DNA of 30,654 nt from Sphingobium sp. (GTDB taxonomy: Bacteria > Pseudomonadota > Alphaproteobacteria > Sphingomonadales > Sphingomonadaceae). Every line of letters begins with the position of its first letter. The stretch's first letter is position 1. Below are positions 1 to 7,576 of this stretch, piece by piece. The notes beneath the pieces are model-generated. The model was not told the DNA's origin. It was given only the letters and a program-made list of their open reading frames with translations, and searched no databases. The stretch is from contig JASBTC010000045.1 in the NCBI GenBank assembly GCA_030148625.1, positions 1 through 30,654 on the forward strand, in the 5' to 3' direction. The position numbers and the translations under genes were made by a program.

Positions 1-170
1 CCGAGACCGTCAAGGCGGCGGCGAAGGAAGCCGAGAAGAACGGCATTCTCGGGCATGGCCTCAACCACCCGTTCGAATCGATGTTCGAGGATGTGTTCGA
101 GGAAATGCCATGGCACCTGCGCGAGCAATGCGCGCAGATGCTCGAAGAGCAGAAGGCGGCCGGACTGTGA
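1..170 (+). CDS. Branched-chain 2-oxoacid dehydrogenase E1 alpha subunit, C-terminal end (partial)
   Basis: The first in-frame codon is at position 3 and the stop is TGA at 168-170, leaving the last 55 residues. The visible tail (NHPFESMFEDVFEEMPWHLR, then an acidic and basic helix ending KAAGL) is typical of the alpha subunit of 2-oxoisovalerate dehydrogenase. That subunit binds thiamine diphosphate together with E1 beta and decarboxylates the 2-oxoacids from Val, Leu and Ile. The call depends heavily on the next two genes, which encode E1 beta and E2. The stop overlaps the E1 beta GTG start (GTGA, 167-170), suggesting translational coupling. The start lies outside the window. Confidence 0.85.
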   Translation, partial: ETVKAAAKEAEKNGILGHGLNHPFESMFEDVFEEMPWHLREQCAQMLEEQKAAGL

Positions 171-1222
171 GCGACGCGAAAGATCTTGCCGTTGCCGAAG
201 AGGCGACGGGCACCCGCATGAACATGATCCAGGCGATCAATTCCGCCATGGACGTGATGATGGAGCGCGATCCCAATGTGATCGTGATGGGCGAGGATGT
301 CGGCTTTTTCGGCGGCGTGTTTCGTGCAACCGCAGGGTTGCAGAAGAAATACGGCAAGACCCGCGTGTTTGATACGCCGATCACCGAATGCGGCATCATC
401 GGCGTCGCGGTGGGCATGGGCGCCTATGGTCTTCGCCCGGTGCCGGAGATCCAGTTCGCCGACTATATCTATCCCGCGCTCGATCAGCTCGTCTCCGAAG
501 CCGCGCGCTTGCGCTACCGTTCGGGTGGCGAGTTCACCGCGCCGATGACGGTCCGTTCGCCATTCGGCGGCGGCATCTTCGGCGGTCAGACGCACAGCCA
601 GTCGCCCGAGGGCATCTTCACGCATGTCTCCGGCGTGAAGACGGTGATCCCGTCGACGCCCTATGACGCGAAGGGCCTGTTGATCGCGGCGATCGAGGAC
701 AATGATCCGACGATCTTCTTCGAGCCGAAGCGGATCTATAACGGCCCGTTCGACGGCCGTTATGACAAGCCGGCGCGCAACTGGTCGGCGCATCCGGCGG
801 GCGAAGTGCCCGAGGGCTATTATCGCATCCCGCTGGGCAAGGCGAACATCGTCCGCGAGGGCGAGGCACTGACCGTCCTGTGCTACGGCACGATGGTGCA
901 TGTCGTCGAAGCGACGATCGAGAGCCTCGGCATCGATGCCGAGATCGTCGACCTGCGCACCCTGGTGCCGCTTGATATCGAGGCGATCGAGGCGTCGGTG
1001 AAGAAGACCGGCCGCTGCCTGATCGTGCACGAGGCGACGCGCACCTCCGGTTTCGGCGCCGAGCTTTCAGCGCTGGTGCAGGAACGCTGCTTCTATCATC
1101 TCGAAGCGCCGATCGAGCGCGTGACCGGCTTCGACACCCCCTATCCACACAGCCTCGAATGGGCCTATTTCCCTGGTCCCGTCCGTATCACCGAGGCACT
1201 CAAGAAGATCCTGAAGGACTGA
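167..1222 (+). CDS. Branched-chain 2-oxoacid dehydrogenase E1 component, beta subunit
   Basis: This 351-residue protein matches the usual size of E1 beta chains of 2-oxoisovalerate/pyruvate dehydrogenases (transketolase-like pyrimidine-binding domain, then transketolase C-terminal domain). Hallmarks seen are IVMGEDVGFFGGVF near residues 38-52, DTPITECGIIGVAVGMG, YPALDQLVSEAARLRYRSGG, and RSPFGGGIFGGQTHSQSPEG. The C-terminal part has DLRTLVPLDIEAI and HEATRTSGFGAEL. I chose GTG at 167 because it overlaps the alpha-subunit stop; an ATG at 220 would cut off a short nonconserved leader and cannot be excluded. With E1 alpha it forms the heterotetramer that loads the acyl group onto E2 lipoate. It could be a pyruvate-type E1, but the single lipoyl E2 and the LPDIGEGISEAEIV opening of E2 favour the branched-chain complex. 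Confidence 0.93.
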   Translation: MSDAKDLAVAEEATGTRMNMIQAINSAMDVMMERDPNVIVMGEDVGFFGGVFRATAGLQKKYGKTRVFDTPITECGIIGVAVGMGAYGLRPVPEIQFADYIYPALDQLVSEAARLRYRSGGEFTAPMTVRSPFGGGIFGGQTHSQSPEGIFTHVSGVKTVIPSTPYDAKGLLIAAIEDNDPTIFFEPKRIYNGPFDGRYDKPARNWSAHPAGEVPEGYYRIPLGKANIVREGEALTVLCYGTMVHVVEATIESLGIDAEIVDLRTLVPLDIEAIEASVKKTGRCLIVHEATRTSGFGAELSALVQERCFYHLEAPIERVTGFDTPYPHSLEWAYFPGPVRITEALKKILKD

Positions 1223-1227
1223 TCGGC

Positions 1228-2502
1228 ATGGCACGTTTCACGTTCAAGCTTCCCGACATCGGCGAGGGTATTTCCGAGGCCGAGATCGTCGCCTGGCACG
1301 TCAAGGTCGGCGACCTCGTCGCCGAGGACCAGCAGATTGCGGACATGATGACCGACAAGGCGACTGTGGAGATGGAATCTCCGGTCGCCGGAACCGTCGT
1401 CGAGATCGGCGGCGAGGTCGGCGACGTGATCGCGATCGGCTCCGCGCTGGTCGTGATCGAGACCGAAGGCGAAGTCGCCGAGGAAGAGGCGGTCGAGGAA
1501 CGCATCGACGCCGAGACCCCCGACGCGGCGACGGTCGCCGTCGTCGAGGCCGCTGCGCCTGAGCCGGAACCGACTCCCGAACCCGCGCCTGCGCCCAAGG
1601 CCGTCGAGGTGCCTGCTGCACCTGTATCCGCTCCGGTCGCATCCGGCCGCCATGTCCTGGCGTCGCCCGCCGTTCGCGAGCGTGCGCGTGCGCTCGGCAT
1701 CGATCTGGCCGAAGTGAAGGTGTCGGGCGATCGTGTCCGCCATGCCGATCTCGACGCCTATCTCACCTATAATGCCGGCCAGGGCTTCCGCCCGGCGGGC
1801 GCGGCGCGCGCCGACGAGGCGATCAAGGTCATCGGCATGCGTCGCCGCATCGCCGAGAACATGGCCGCGTCGAAGCGCAACATCCCGCACTTCACTTATG
1901 TGGAGGAGATCGACGTCACCGACCTCGAGGCGATGCGTGCGGACCTCAACGCCAATCGCGGCAATCGTCCCAAGCTGACGATGTTGCCGCTGATGATCGT
2001 CGCGATCTGCAGGGCGCTGCCCGAATTCCCGATGATCAACGCCCGCTATGATGACGAAGCGGGCGTGGTGACGCGCCATGGCGCGGTCCATCTCGGCATG
2101 GCGACGCAGACCGATGCCGGGCTGATGGTGCCGGTGATCCGCGATGCGCAGGCCAAGAATGTCTGGCAGCTGGCGAGCGAGATCATCCGCCTGGCCGATG
2201 CCGCGCGCAGCGGCAAGGCCAAGTCGGAAGAGCTTTCGGGGTCGACCCTGACGATCACGTCGCTGGGGCCGCTCGGCGGCATTGCGACGACGCCGGTGAT
2301 CAATCGTCCGGAAGTCGCGATCATCGGCCCGAACCGCGTGATCGAGCGTCCGGTGATCCGGAATGGCGAGATCGCGGTGGCGAAGCTGATGAATCTTTCC
2401 ATCTCGTGCGACCACCGCGTCGTCGACGGCTGGGACGCCGCAAGCTACGTGCAGGCGATCCGCAAGCTGCTCGAGACGCCGGTCCTGCTGTTCGCGGACT
2501 GA
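1228..2502 (+). CDS. Lipoyl-containing dihydrolipoamide acyltransferase (E2) of branched-chain 2-oxoacid dehydrogenase
   Basis: The 424-residue protein starts at ATG 1228, five bases after the E1 beta stop, giving the standard N-terminus MARFTFKLPDIGEGISEAEI. Domain order: lipoyl domain at about 3-80 with the lipoylated lysine Lys44 in MTDKATVEME; a Glu/Pro/Ala-rich linker at about 81-140; a peripheral subunit-binding domain at about 142-180; and the catalytic acyltransferase domain to the end, with the active-site motif HRVVDG (His396, Asp400). E2 is the core of the complex and transfers the acyl group to CoA. Only one lipoyl domain is present, as usual for branched-chain and 2-oxoglutarate E2 proteins. 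No E3 (lpd) gene lies downstream, so the dehydrogenase must be encoded elsewhere or be shared with other complexes. Confidence 0.95.
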   Translation: MARFTFKLPDIGEGISEAEIVAWHVKVGDLVAEDQQIADMMTDKATVEMESPVAGTVVEIGGEVGDVIAIGSALVVIETEGEVAEEEAVEERIDAETPDAATVAVVEAAAPEPEPTPEPAPAPKAVEVPAAPVSAPVASGRHVLASPAVRERARALGIDLAEVKVSGDRVRHADLDAYLTYNAGQGFRPAGAARADEAIKVIGMRRRIAENMAASKRNIPHFTYVEEIDVTDLEAMRADLNANRGNRPKLTMLPLMIVAICRALPEFPMINARYDDEAGVVTRHGAVHLGMATQTDAGLMVPVIRDAQAKNVWQLASEIIRLADAARSGKAKSEELSGSTLTITSLGPLGGIATTPVINRPEVAIIGPNRVIERPVIRNGEIAVAKLMNLSISCDHRVVDGWDAASYVQAIRKLLETPVLLFAD

Positions 2503-2810
2503 TGAAGCATTTCTTGCTGAGCTACGAGCTGGCGCCCGATTATATCGAGCGCAGGCCGCTCTTTCGCGCGCCGCATCTTGCGCTGGCATGGCAGGCGGTG
2601 GAGCGGGGCGAACTGCTCCTCGCCGGCGCGCTCGGCGATCCGGTCGAGGGCGCGCTGTTGCTGTTCCAGGGCGAAAGTGCCGCCGTGGCCGAGGCCTTTG
2701 CGCGTGCTGATCCCTATGTGACGAACGGCTTGGTGACCGGCTGGCGTGTCCTGCCCTGGGCGACCGTTGTCGGAGATGCGGCGGTGGATCCGGTGCGTCC
2801 CACCGAATAG
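2502..2810 (+). CDS. YciI family protein
   Basis: This 102-residue protein starts at an ATG that shares one base with the E2 stop (TGATG, 2500-2504), so it is probably coupled to the dehydrogenase operon. It begins MKHFLLSYELAPDYIERRP and contains the YCII-type pattern of an N-terminal beta strand, a conserved His in RAPHLALAWQAVERGELLLA, a glycine-rich ALGDPVEGALLLF strand, and a late ADPYVTNGLVTGWRVLPW segment. This is the ferredoxin-like fold shared with muconolactone isomerase-type proteins. Family members are mostly uncharacterised, and the substrate cannot be told from sequence. Being last in the operon suggests a side role in acyl or amino-acid catabolism, but that is inference. Confidence 0.85.
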   Translation: MKHFLLSYELAPDYIERRPLFRAPHLALAWQAVERGELLLAGALGDPVEGALLLFQGESAAVAEAFARADPYVTNGLVTGWRVLPWATVVGDAAVDPVRPTE

Positions 2811-3417
2811 GCTGGGTTGCTGTCCGGGACGGGCTGTTTGAGGCATGTGGGCGGTTTGCTCCAGGCGTCCAAACAAGCGGCGTCATTCCGGCGAAAGGCT
2901 CTCCTGAGCGAAGTCGAAGGCCCCGAATCTCCTGCCCAATGTCGGAGAAGATTGACCTACGGTCGACTACGTCTCCGGTTTGCGCCCACTGCTGTCCGGG
3001 ATTGTCTTGGCGAAGGTTGGCGTAAGCCAGACAATCCCTGGGGATGAGCCCGTCATGCTGTCGCCGAGACAGGATCCGGGCTTGCCGCAACCCTCCTCTC
3101 CGCGTCTCTGCGCCTCCGCGTGAATCATTCCGGCTCGGCAAATGTCCCAGGCTAATAAGTTGACGCGGAGACGCGGAGGATCGCTCTTAAGCGATACGCC
3201 TCTTTCGTCGCCTCATCTCTTCCTGCTTCGCGTCTTCGCGCCTTCGCGTGAACCCGATGATTCCGGCACAGTCACCGAACTCGCATGGCACATGCGAAGG
3301 CGCGAAGGCGCGAAAGCGCGAAGGTCCTTGATGTCTGGGTTTGAAGCCCTTTCGGAAAATCCCGGACACCAGTGGGCTTGCGCCGGAATGGTGCTGCATA
3401 GTTCATGGTGATTATTA
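2811..3417. repeat. Repeat-rich spacer with nested inverted repeats
   Basis: No convincing gene lies here. Outer arms at 2982-3003 and 3358-3378 are inverted copies agreeing at about 19 of 22 positions and enclose about 400 bp. Inside are GC-rich, imperfectly periodic words built from CGCGTCTTCGCGCC-like sequence: plus-orientation copies at 3093-3124 and 3226-3252, each ending CGCGTGAA and followed within a few bases by ATTCCGGC (TGATTCCGGC after the second), and complementary copies at 3162-3180 and 3294-3324. A perfect small hairpin, ATCGCT-ctta-AGCGAT, sits at 3180-3195. The block reads as two inverted-repeat units, each a plus-word followed by its complement. Short open frames at 2817-3047 and 3142-3411 follow the repeats and look noncoding. 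Confidence 0.7.
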
Positions 3418-3431
3418 AACCGATCGGTTGA
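3418..3431 (+). promoter_or_regulatory. Operator 1 for the ArsR-type regulator
   Basis: AACCGATCGGTTGA contains a perfect 12-base palindrome (3418-3429). It shares AACC-N4-GGTTGA with the second site at 3457-3470, starting 39 bases downstream, and it covers the first bases of the predicted -35 element. Binding here would block RNA polymerase. The assignment to the ArsR-type protein is inferred from position. Confidence 0.6.
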
Positions 3432-3456
3432 CCTTTTGGTCGCATCGTCGTAATAC
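3428..3456 (+). promoter_or_regulatory. Sigma-70 type promoter of the ArsR/DUF1428/AHSA1 operon
   Basis: A TTGACC hexamer (3428-3433), a 17-base spacer and a TAATAC hexamer (3451-3456) closely match the bacterial consensus. The expected transcription start is at about 3462-3464, on the ATG of the first gene. No Shine-Dalgarno sequence precedes that ATG, which fits a leaderless message. Confidence 0.65.
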
Positions 3457-3470
3457 AACCAAATGGTTGA
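3457..3470 (+). promoter_or_regulatory. Operator 2 for the ArsR-type regulator, overlapping the start codon
   Basis: AACCAAATGGTTGA repeats the AACC-N4-GGTTGA pattern of operator 1. Extended by one base on the left, it forms CAACCA-AA-TGGTTG at 3456-3469, a palindrome with perfect 6-base arms. It contains the ATG start codon at 3463-3465 and abuts the -10 element. Two identical half-site sets flanking the promoter fit autorepression by a dimeric winged-helix repressor. Confidence 0.6.
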
Positions 3471-3795
3471 ACGACTCGACATGACATTCCACGCCCTGGC
3501 CGATCCGACCCGGCGCGGCATGCTCGCCAGCCTCGCGCTCGGTGAGAAATCGATCGGCGAACTGGCCGAACCCTATGCGATGAGCTTCGCAGGTGCTGCC
3601 AAGCATGTGAAGGTGCTCGAAAGCGCCGGCCTCGTCGCGCGCCGCAAGGTCGGCCGCGCGCAACTCTGCACCTTGCGCGCCGCGCCATTGGCAGAAGCCG
3701 ACAAATGGCTGCGGCAATGGGAACAGTTCTGGACGTTCCGGCTTGATCGCCTGGAGGATCTGTTGCGCGACGCGCCGAAAGGAGAGGCGAAATGA
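3463..3795 (+). CDS. ArsR-type winged-helix transcriptional regulator
   Basis: This 110-residue protein fits the short ArsR/SmtB-like repressors that often precede AHSA1 genes. It opens MVERLDMTFHALADPTRRGM, followed by a helix-turn-helix at about residues 30-65 (SIGELAEPYAMSFAGAAKHV, then LESAGLVARRKVGRAQLCTL) and a C-terminal amphipathic dimerisation helix containing WLRQWEQFW. I see no cysteine-rich metal-binding motif of the classical ArsR or SmtB type, so the inducer is unknown and may be organic or a stress signal. The gene heads a four-gene operon and probably represses its own promoter through the two AACC-N4-GGTTGA sites. The stop overlaps the next start (ATGA, 3792-3795). The ATG is probably the mRNA 5' end. 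Confidence 0.9.
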   Translation: MVERLDMTFHALADPTRRGMLASLALGEKSIGELAEPYAMSFAGAAKHVKVLESAGLVARRKVGRAQLCTLRAAPLAEADKWLRQWEQFWTFRLDRLEDLLRDAPKGEAK

Positions 3796-4163
3796 GCTAT
3801 GTCGACGGTTTCGTGCTCGCCGTGCCGACCGCCAATCGCGAGGCATTCCGCGCAATGGCGGCGCGGGTGGCGAAGATCTTCACCGATCATGGTGCGCTGC
3901 GCGTGGTCGAGAATTGGGGTGACGACGTCTCTGACGGGAAAGTGACCGATTTCAGGCGCGCGGTGCAGGCCCGGGAGGATGAGACCGTGGTCTTCTCATG
4001 GGTCGAATGGTCATCCAAAGAGGCGCGTGACGCGGGCAATGAGGCCATCGCTGCGGATCCCCGGCTCGTGCCGACCCCGGAAGAACAGGCGATCATGGAT
4101 TCCCAGCGGATGATCTTCGGCGGCTTCGTTCCCGTCGTCGATGAGAAGGGGGACGGCAAATGA
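3792..4163 (+). CDS. DUF1428 domain-containing protein
   Basis: The 123-residue protein begins MSYVDGFVLAVPTANREAFR and contains the DUF1428 hallmark runs VVENWGDDVSDGKVTDFRRA and FSWVEWSSKEARDAGNEAIA, ending near MDSQRMIFGGFVPV. DUF1428 proteins adopt a dimeric alpha/beta-barrel-like fold and have no established function. They frequently accompany ArsR/AHSA1 operons, as here. The start overlaps the repressor stop by four bases and the stop overlaps the next start by four (ATGA at 4160-4163), so the gene is translationally coupled on both sides. No signal peptide or membrane segment is visible, so it is probably cytoplasmic. Confidence 0.88.
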   Translation: MSYVDGFVLAVPTANREAFRAMAARVAKIFTDHGALRVVENWGDDVSDGKVTDFRRAVQAREDETVVFSWVEWSSKEARDAGNEAIAADPRLVPTPEEQAIMDSQRMIFGGFVPVVDEKGDGK

Positions 4164-4612
4164 GCGGTGCCGAGCCCGTCATCCTGACCGTCCGCCATGA
4201 TTATGCGGAATCGCCCGAGCGCGTGTTCGATGCCTGGCTCGATCCGGAGATCGCACCGCGCTTCCTGTTCGCGACGCCCGATGGCGAGATGATCCGGTGC
4301 GAGATCGACGCCAGGGTTGGCGGGCGCGGGTTGATCGTCGAGCGCAGGGCGGGCGGCGATGCCCATCATCGCATGAAATATGAGGTGATCGAGCGTCCGG
4401 AACGCCTCGTCTTCCTGTTTTCCGCCGATCCCGCCGAAGATGGCGAATGGACCCGCGTCACGATCGCGATCGCGCCGACCGCGTCGGGCTGCAATTTGGT
4501 CCTGACTCACGAGATGGACCCGCAATGGGCCGCATATGAAGAACAGACCCGCAGCGGCTGGACGATGATCCTCGACAGCCTGGGTCGCATGATGGAGACC
4601 GAAGATGATTGA
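4160..4612 (+). CDS. SRPBCC/AHSA1 domain protein (first copy)
   Basis: At 150 residues this is a single-domain START-like (SRPBCC) protein of the AHSA1 type. It opens with a beta strand and ESPERVFDAWLDPEIAPRFL, continues with MIRCEIDARVGGRGLIVERR and YEVIERPERLVFLFSADPAE, and ends with the long helix GWTMILDSLGRMM that closes the hydrophobic pocket. The family binds hydrophobic ligands; the exact ligand cannot be read from sequence. It shares the operon and repressor with a second AHSA1 protein that follows with an eight-base overlap. The two are divergent enough that they probably have different ligands or act as a heteromer, which is inference. Confidence 0.87.
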   Translation: MSGAEPVILTVRHDYAESPERVFDAWLDPEIAPRFLFATPDGEMIRCEIDARVGGRGLIVERRAGGDAHHRMKYEVIERPERLVFLFSADPAEDGEWTRVTIAIAPTASGCNLVLTHEMDPQWAAYEEQTRSGWTMILDSLGRMMETEDD

Positions 4613-5132
4613 TGTCGAACGGATCGCCCCGGATACGCTTCGTTTCGAACGGATGCTCGATGCGCCGGTGGAGACGGTCTGGCGCTATCTGACCGAATCC
4701 GAGCTGCGCAAGCAATGGTTCGCCGCAGGCGAACTGGAGCCGCGCGAGGGTGGAGCGGTCGAACTGATCTTCGATCACGACAATCTCTCGACCGAGGAGG
4801 TCCCCTATCCCGAGGATTATGCCAAATGGAAATGCGCGGTCGGGCACGAACGGGTGGTGAAGATCGATCCGCCCCGCCTGCTGTCCTTCACCTGGGACGA
4901 AGGCAAGGAAGGCGTGGCGACGTTCGAGCTGTTCGGCGAAGGCGAGAGGACCCGGCTGGTGCTCACCCATAATGGCATCACCGGACCCGGCCCGATGGCC
5001 AGTTTCGGCGGTGGCTGGTACTCGCATCTTGCGGTGCTCGTCGGGCGCCTCAATGGCGATCCCGTGCGCAATTTCTGGGCGATTCACGACGAGAGCGAAG
5101 CGGCCGTCGCGCGGATGCTGGCGGTGTCCTGA
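4605..5132 (+). CDS. SRPBCC/AHSA1 domain protein (second copy)
   Basis: The 175-residue protein has the AHSA1 pattern: FERMLDAPVETVWRYLTESE near residues 11-30, a pocket strand with LEPREGGAVELIFDHDNLS, PPRLLSFTWDEGKEGVATFE, then LVLTHNGITGPGPMASFGGG and a closing helix that starts WYSHLAVLVGRLNGD. It is longer than the first copy because of an insertion around YPEDYAKWKCAVGHER. It starts inside the end of the preceding gene (eight-base overlap, ATG at 4605) and is the last gene of the ArsR-controlled operon. It is probably cytoplasmic; the ligand is unknown. Confidence 0.87.
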   Translation: MIDVERIAPDTLRFERMLDAPVETVWRYLTESELRKQWFAAGELEPREGGAVELIFDHDNLSTEEVPYPEDYAKWKCAVGHERVVKIDPPRLLSFTWDEGKEGVATFELFGEGERTRLVLTHNGITGPGPMASFGGGWYSHLAVLVGRLNGDPVRNFWAIHDESEAAVARMLAVS

Positions 5133-5260
5133 TCCGATGCGCACATGGCACGGTCGATGCGGCGCCGGCGTATCGACCGTTCCGGGTGCTGCGTTTGACA
5201 CGATCAGGCCGTCGGCGGATGACCCTGTGACCTGAAACCGTTCAGACAGGAGAGTCGCCG

Positions 5261-7366
5261 GTGCGAATCGCCCTTGCCGCGCTTGCCGCCGTGGCTATGC
5301 AAACCATCATGCCCGTATCCGCCCAGACGCCCGCCGACGATCCCTATATCTGGCTGGAGGATTGGACGGGGCCGAAGGCGATGGCCTGGGTCGAGTCGGA
5401 GAATGCCCGCACGCTCAAGCGGCTGCAGGCGGACCCGCGCTACAAGGCCTTTTACGGAGAGGCGCTGACGATCGCCGCCGCCAAGGATCGCATTCCTTAT
5501 CCCAGCCTGCTCAACGGCCGCATATTCAATCTGTGGCGCGATGCCGAGCATCCCCAGGGCATCTGGCGGCATACCAGCGCGGCCGGCTATGCCGCCGCCG
5601 AACCGGAATGGACGACGATCCTCGATCTCGACGCCCTGTCGAAGGCCGAGGGCAGGAAATGGGTGTGGAAAGGGGCCGCCTGTCTCGACCCAAACGAGCG
5701 GCTGTGCCTGCTCAACCTGTCCGACGGCGGCGAGGATGCCGTCACCTTGCGCGAGTTCGATCTTCAGGCGGGCAAGTTCGTCGATGGCGGCTTTGCGCTG
5801 CCGACCTCGAAGCAGAATGTGGCCTGGCTCGACAAGGACACGCTGCTGATCGCGCGCGACTGGGGGGCGGGGACGATGACGACCTCGGGCTATCCCTTCG
5901 TTCTCAAGACCTTGAAGCGCGGCCAGCCAGTGTCGGCCGCGCAGGAGATTTACCGTGGCGAGACGGGCGACCAGGTCGGCGTCTGGCCCTTCATCCTGAG
6001 CGACGGGCAGGGCAATCGCGCGGCATTCGTCCGGCGCGGTACGACATTCTTCACCAACGAGACATTCCTGCTGACGCCCCAGGGGCCGAAGAAGCTGCCG
6101 CTGCCGGGCAAGTCGAACATTCAGGGCATGGTCGACGGTCACATTCTCATCCAGACCAGCGAGGAATGGAAAACGGATGGAGTCACCGTGCCGACCGGCG
6201 CGGTGGCAATGGTGGCGCTGAAGGATATCGAAGATGGCGGTGCGCTGGCGCCCACCATCCTCTTCGCGCCCAATGCCCGCCAATCGGTTGACGGCGTGAC
6301 CGCGACGAAGACGCGCGTGATCGTGGCGATCAACGACAATGTCCGCGGCCGTGCGCTGGTGTTCGCGCCCGGACCGAAGGGGTGGACCTCGACCCCGCTC
6401 ACGCTTCCCGACAATGCATCGATCGGCGTGGTCGCGGCGACCGACAAGAGCGACCTCGCTTATGTGAACGTCACCGGTTTCCTCGATCCCACCACGCTCT
6501 GGTCGGTCGATGCCGCCAATCCTGCGCCGAAGCAGGTGAAGGCGCTGCCCGCCAAGTTCAACGCCGCCAATCACGTCGTCGAGCAGTTCGAGGCGGTCTC
6601 GACCGACGGGACGAAGATCCCCTATTTCATCGTCCATCGGAAGGACATCCCGCTCGACGGCTCCACGCCGACGCTCATGACTGCCTATGGCGGGTTCGAG
6701 GTTGCGAACACGCCCAGCTATGGCGCGATCACCGGCAAGCTCTGGCTGGAGCGGGGCGGCAGCTATGTGCTCGCCAATATCCGAGGTGGCGGCGAGTTCG
6801 GCCCGGCCTGGCATCAGGCTGGGCTCAAGACCAGGCGCCAGATCATCTATGACGATTTCGCTGCGGTCGCGAAGGACATCTTCGCGCGCAAACTCTCGTC
6901 GCCCAGGAAATTCGGCATCTATGGCGGCTCGAACGGGGGGCTGCTGATGGGGGTGGAATTCAACCAGCATCCCGATCTGTGGAATGCGGTCGCGATCCAG
7001 GTGCCGCTGCTCGACATGATCCGCTACGAGAAGATCGCGGCCGGGGCGTCATGGGTCGACGAATATGGCAGCGTTTCGGTGCCCGCGGAAAAGGCGTTCC
7101 TCGAAAAGATCTCGCCCTATGCGAACATCCGGAAGGGCGTCGCCTATCCCGAACCCTATATCTGGACGACGACCAAGGATGACCGGGTCGGCCCGCAGCA
7201 CGCCCGAAAATTCGCGGCGCGCCTCAAGGAATATGGCCTGCCCTATCTGTTCTATGAGGACACGGCGGGCGGCCATTCGGGCGATGCCGACATCGAACAG
7301 GGTGCCCGGCTGCAGGCGCTGCAGATGACCTATTTCGCCGAGAAGCTGTTCGGGCCGGCGCAGTAG
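5261..7366 (+). CDS. Exported prolyl oligopeptidase family serine peptidase (S9A)
   Basis: The 701-residue protein is close to the usual length of prolyl oligopeptidases (about 700). A GTG start at 5261 is set by an AGGAGAG ribosome-binding site at 5248-5254 and gives a signal peptide (about residues 1-21, ending VSAQ), so the enzyme is probably periplasmic. The N-terminal part (DDPYIWLEDWTGPKAMAWVE) is the family signature preceding the beta-propeller. The C-terminal alpha/beta-hydrolase domain holds GGSNGG with nucleophile Ser557, TTKDDRVGPQHA with the catalytic Asp at about 640, and GGHSG with His672. It cleaves proline-containing oligopeptides and may serve peptide scavenging alongside TonB-dependent uptake. 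TTGACA at 5195 lacks a good -10 partner, so no promoter is called. Confidence 0.93.
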   Translation: MRIALAALAAVAMQTIMPVSAQTPADDPYIWLEDWTGPKAMAWVESENARTLKRLQADPRYKAFYGEALTIAAAKDRIPYPSLLNGRIFNLWRDAEHPQGIWRHTSAAGYAAAEPEWTTILDLDALSKAEGRKWVWKGAACLDPNERLCLLNLSDGGEDAVTLREFDLQAGKFVDGGFALPTSKQNVAWLDKDTLLIARDWGAGTMTTSGYPFVLKTLKRGQPVSAAQEIYRGETGDQVGVWPFILSDGQGNRAAFVRRGTTFFTNETFLLTPQGPKKLPLPGKSNIQGMVDGHILIQTSEEWKTDGVTVPTGAVAMVALKDIEDGGALAPTILFAPNARQSVDGVTATKTRVIVAINDNVRGRALVFAPGPKGWTSTPLTLPDNASIGVVAATDKSDLAYVNVTGFLDPTTLWSVDAANPAPKQVKALPAKFNAANHVVEQFEAVSTDGTKIPYFIVHRKDIPLDGSTPTLMTAYGGFEVANTPSYGAITGKLWLERGGSYVLANIRGGGEFGPAWHQAGLKTRRQIIYDDFAAVAKDIFARKLSSPRKFGIYGGSNGGLLMGVEFNQHPDLWNAVAIQVPLLDMIRYEKIAAGASWVDEYGSVSVPAEKAFLEKISPYANIRKGVAYPEPYIWTTTKDDRVGPQHARKFAARLKEYGLPYLFYEDTAGGHSGDADIEQGARLQALQMTYFAEKLFGPAQ

Positions 7367-7422
7367 ATTGCCTGCTGAGAAATTTATGGGCGTTTATAGT
7401 ATATTGCCTTGATTCTCTCGGT

Positions 7423-7511
7423 GTCATCCCCGCGAAAGCGGGGATCCAGCTTCTTCTTCTTTTTCCGGACGCTTCACGGAATAGCTGGATTCCCGCTTTC
7501 GCGGGAATGAC
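7423..7511. repeat. Long inverted repeat between convergent genes
   Basis: Two 28-base arms, 7423-7450 and 7484-7511, are reverse complements at 26 of 28 positions and are separated by a 33-base pyrimidine-rich loop. Each arm also holds its own inner hairpin around CCCGCGAAAGCGGG. The same arm recurs identically at 23476-23503, and a degenerate short form is at 30062-30085. Its position between the 3' ends of two convergent genes suggests a bidirectional terminator or a REP/MITE-like element. It is likely a multicopy genomic repeat. Confidence 0.8.
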
Positions 7512-7576
7512 GAGAGGGGCTGTGAATCGCCCATGCAACGGCCCCGCCCGTGCCGGAGCGACGGGCGGGCATCCCG

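Noticed and set aside
3093..3324. Possible CRISPR array
   Set aside because: The words are in both orientations, are degenerate and internally periodic, and lack uniform unique spacers; no cas genes are present.
2817..3411. Small open frames 2817-3047 and 3142-3411
   Set aside because: They consist largely of the repeat words, have no ribosome-binding sites and no recognisable protein features.
5195..5223. Promoter for the prolyl oligopeptidase with a perfect TTGACA
   Set aside because: No acceptable -10 hexamer at 16-18 bases; GATGAC is too poor to call.
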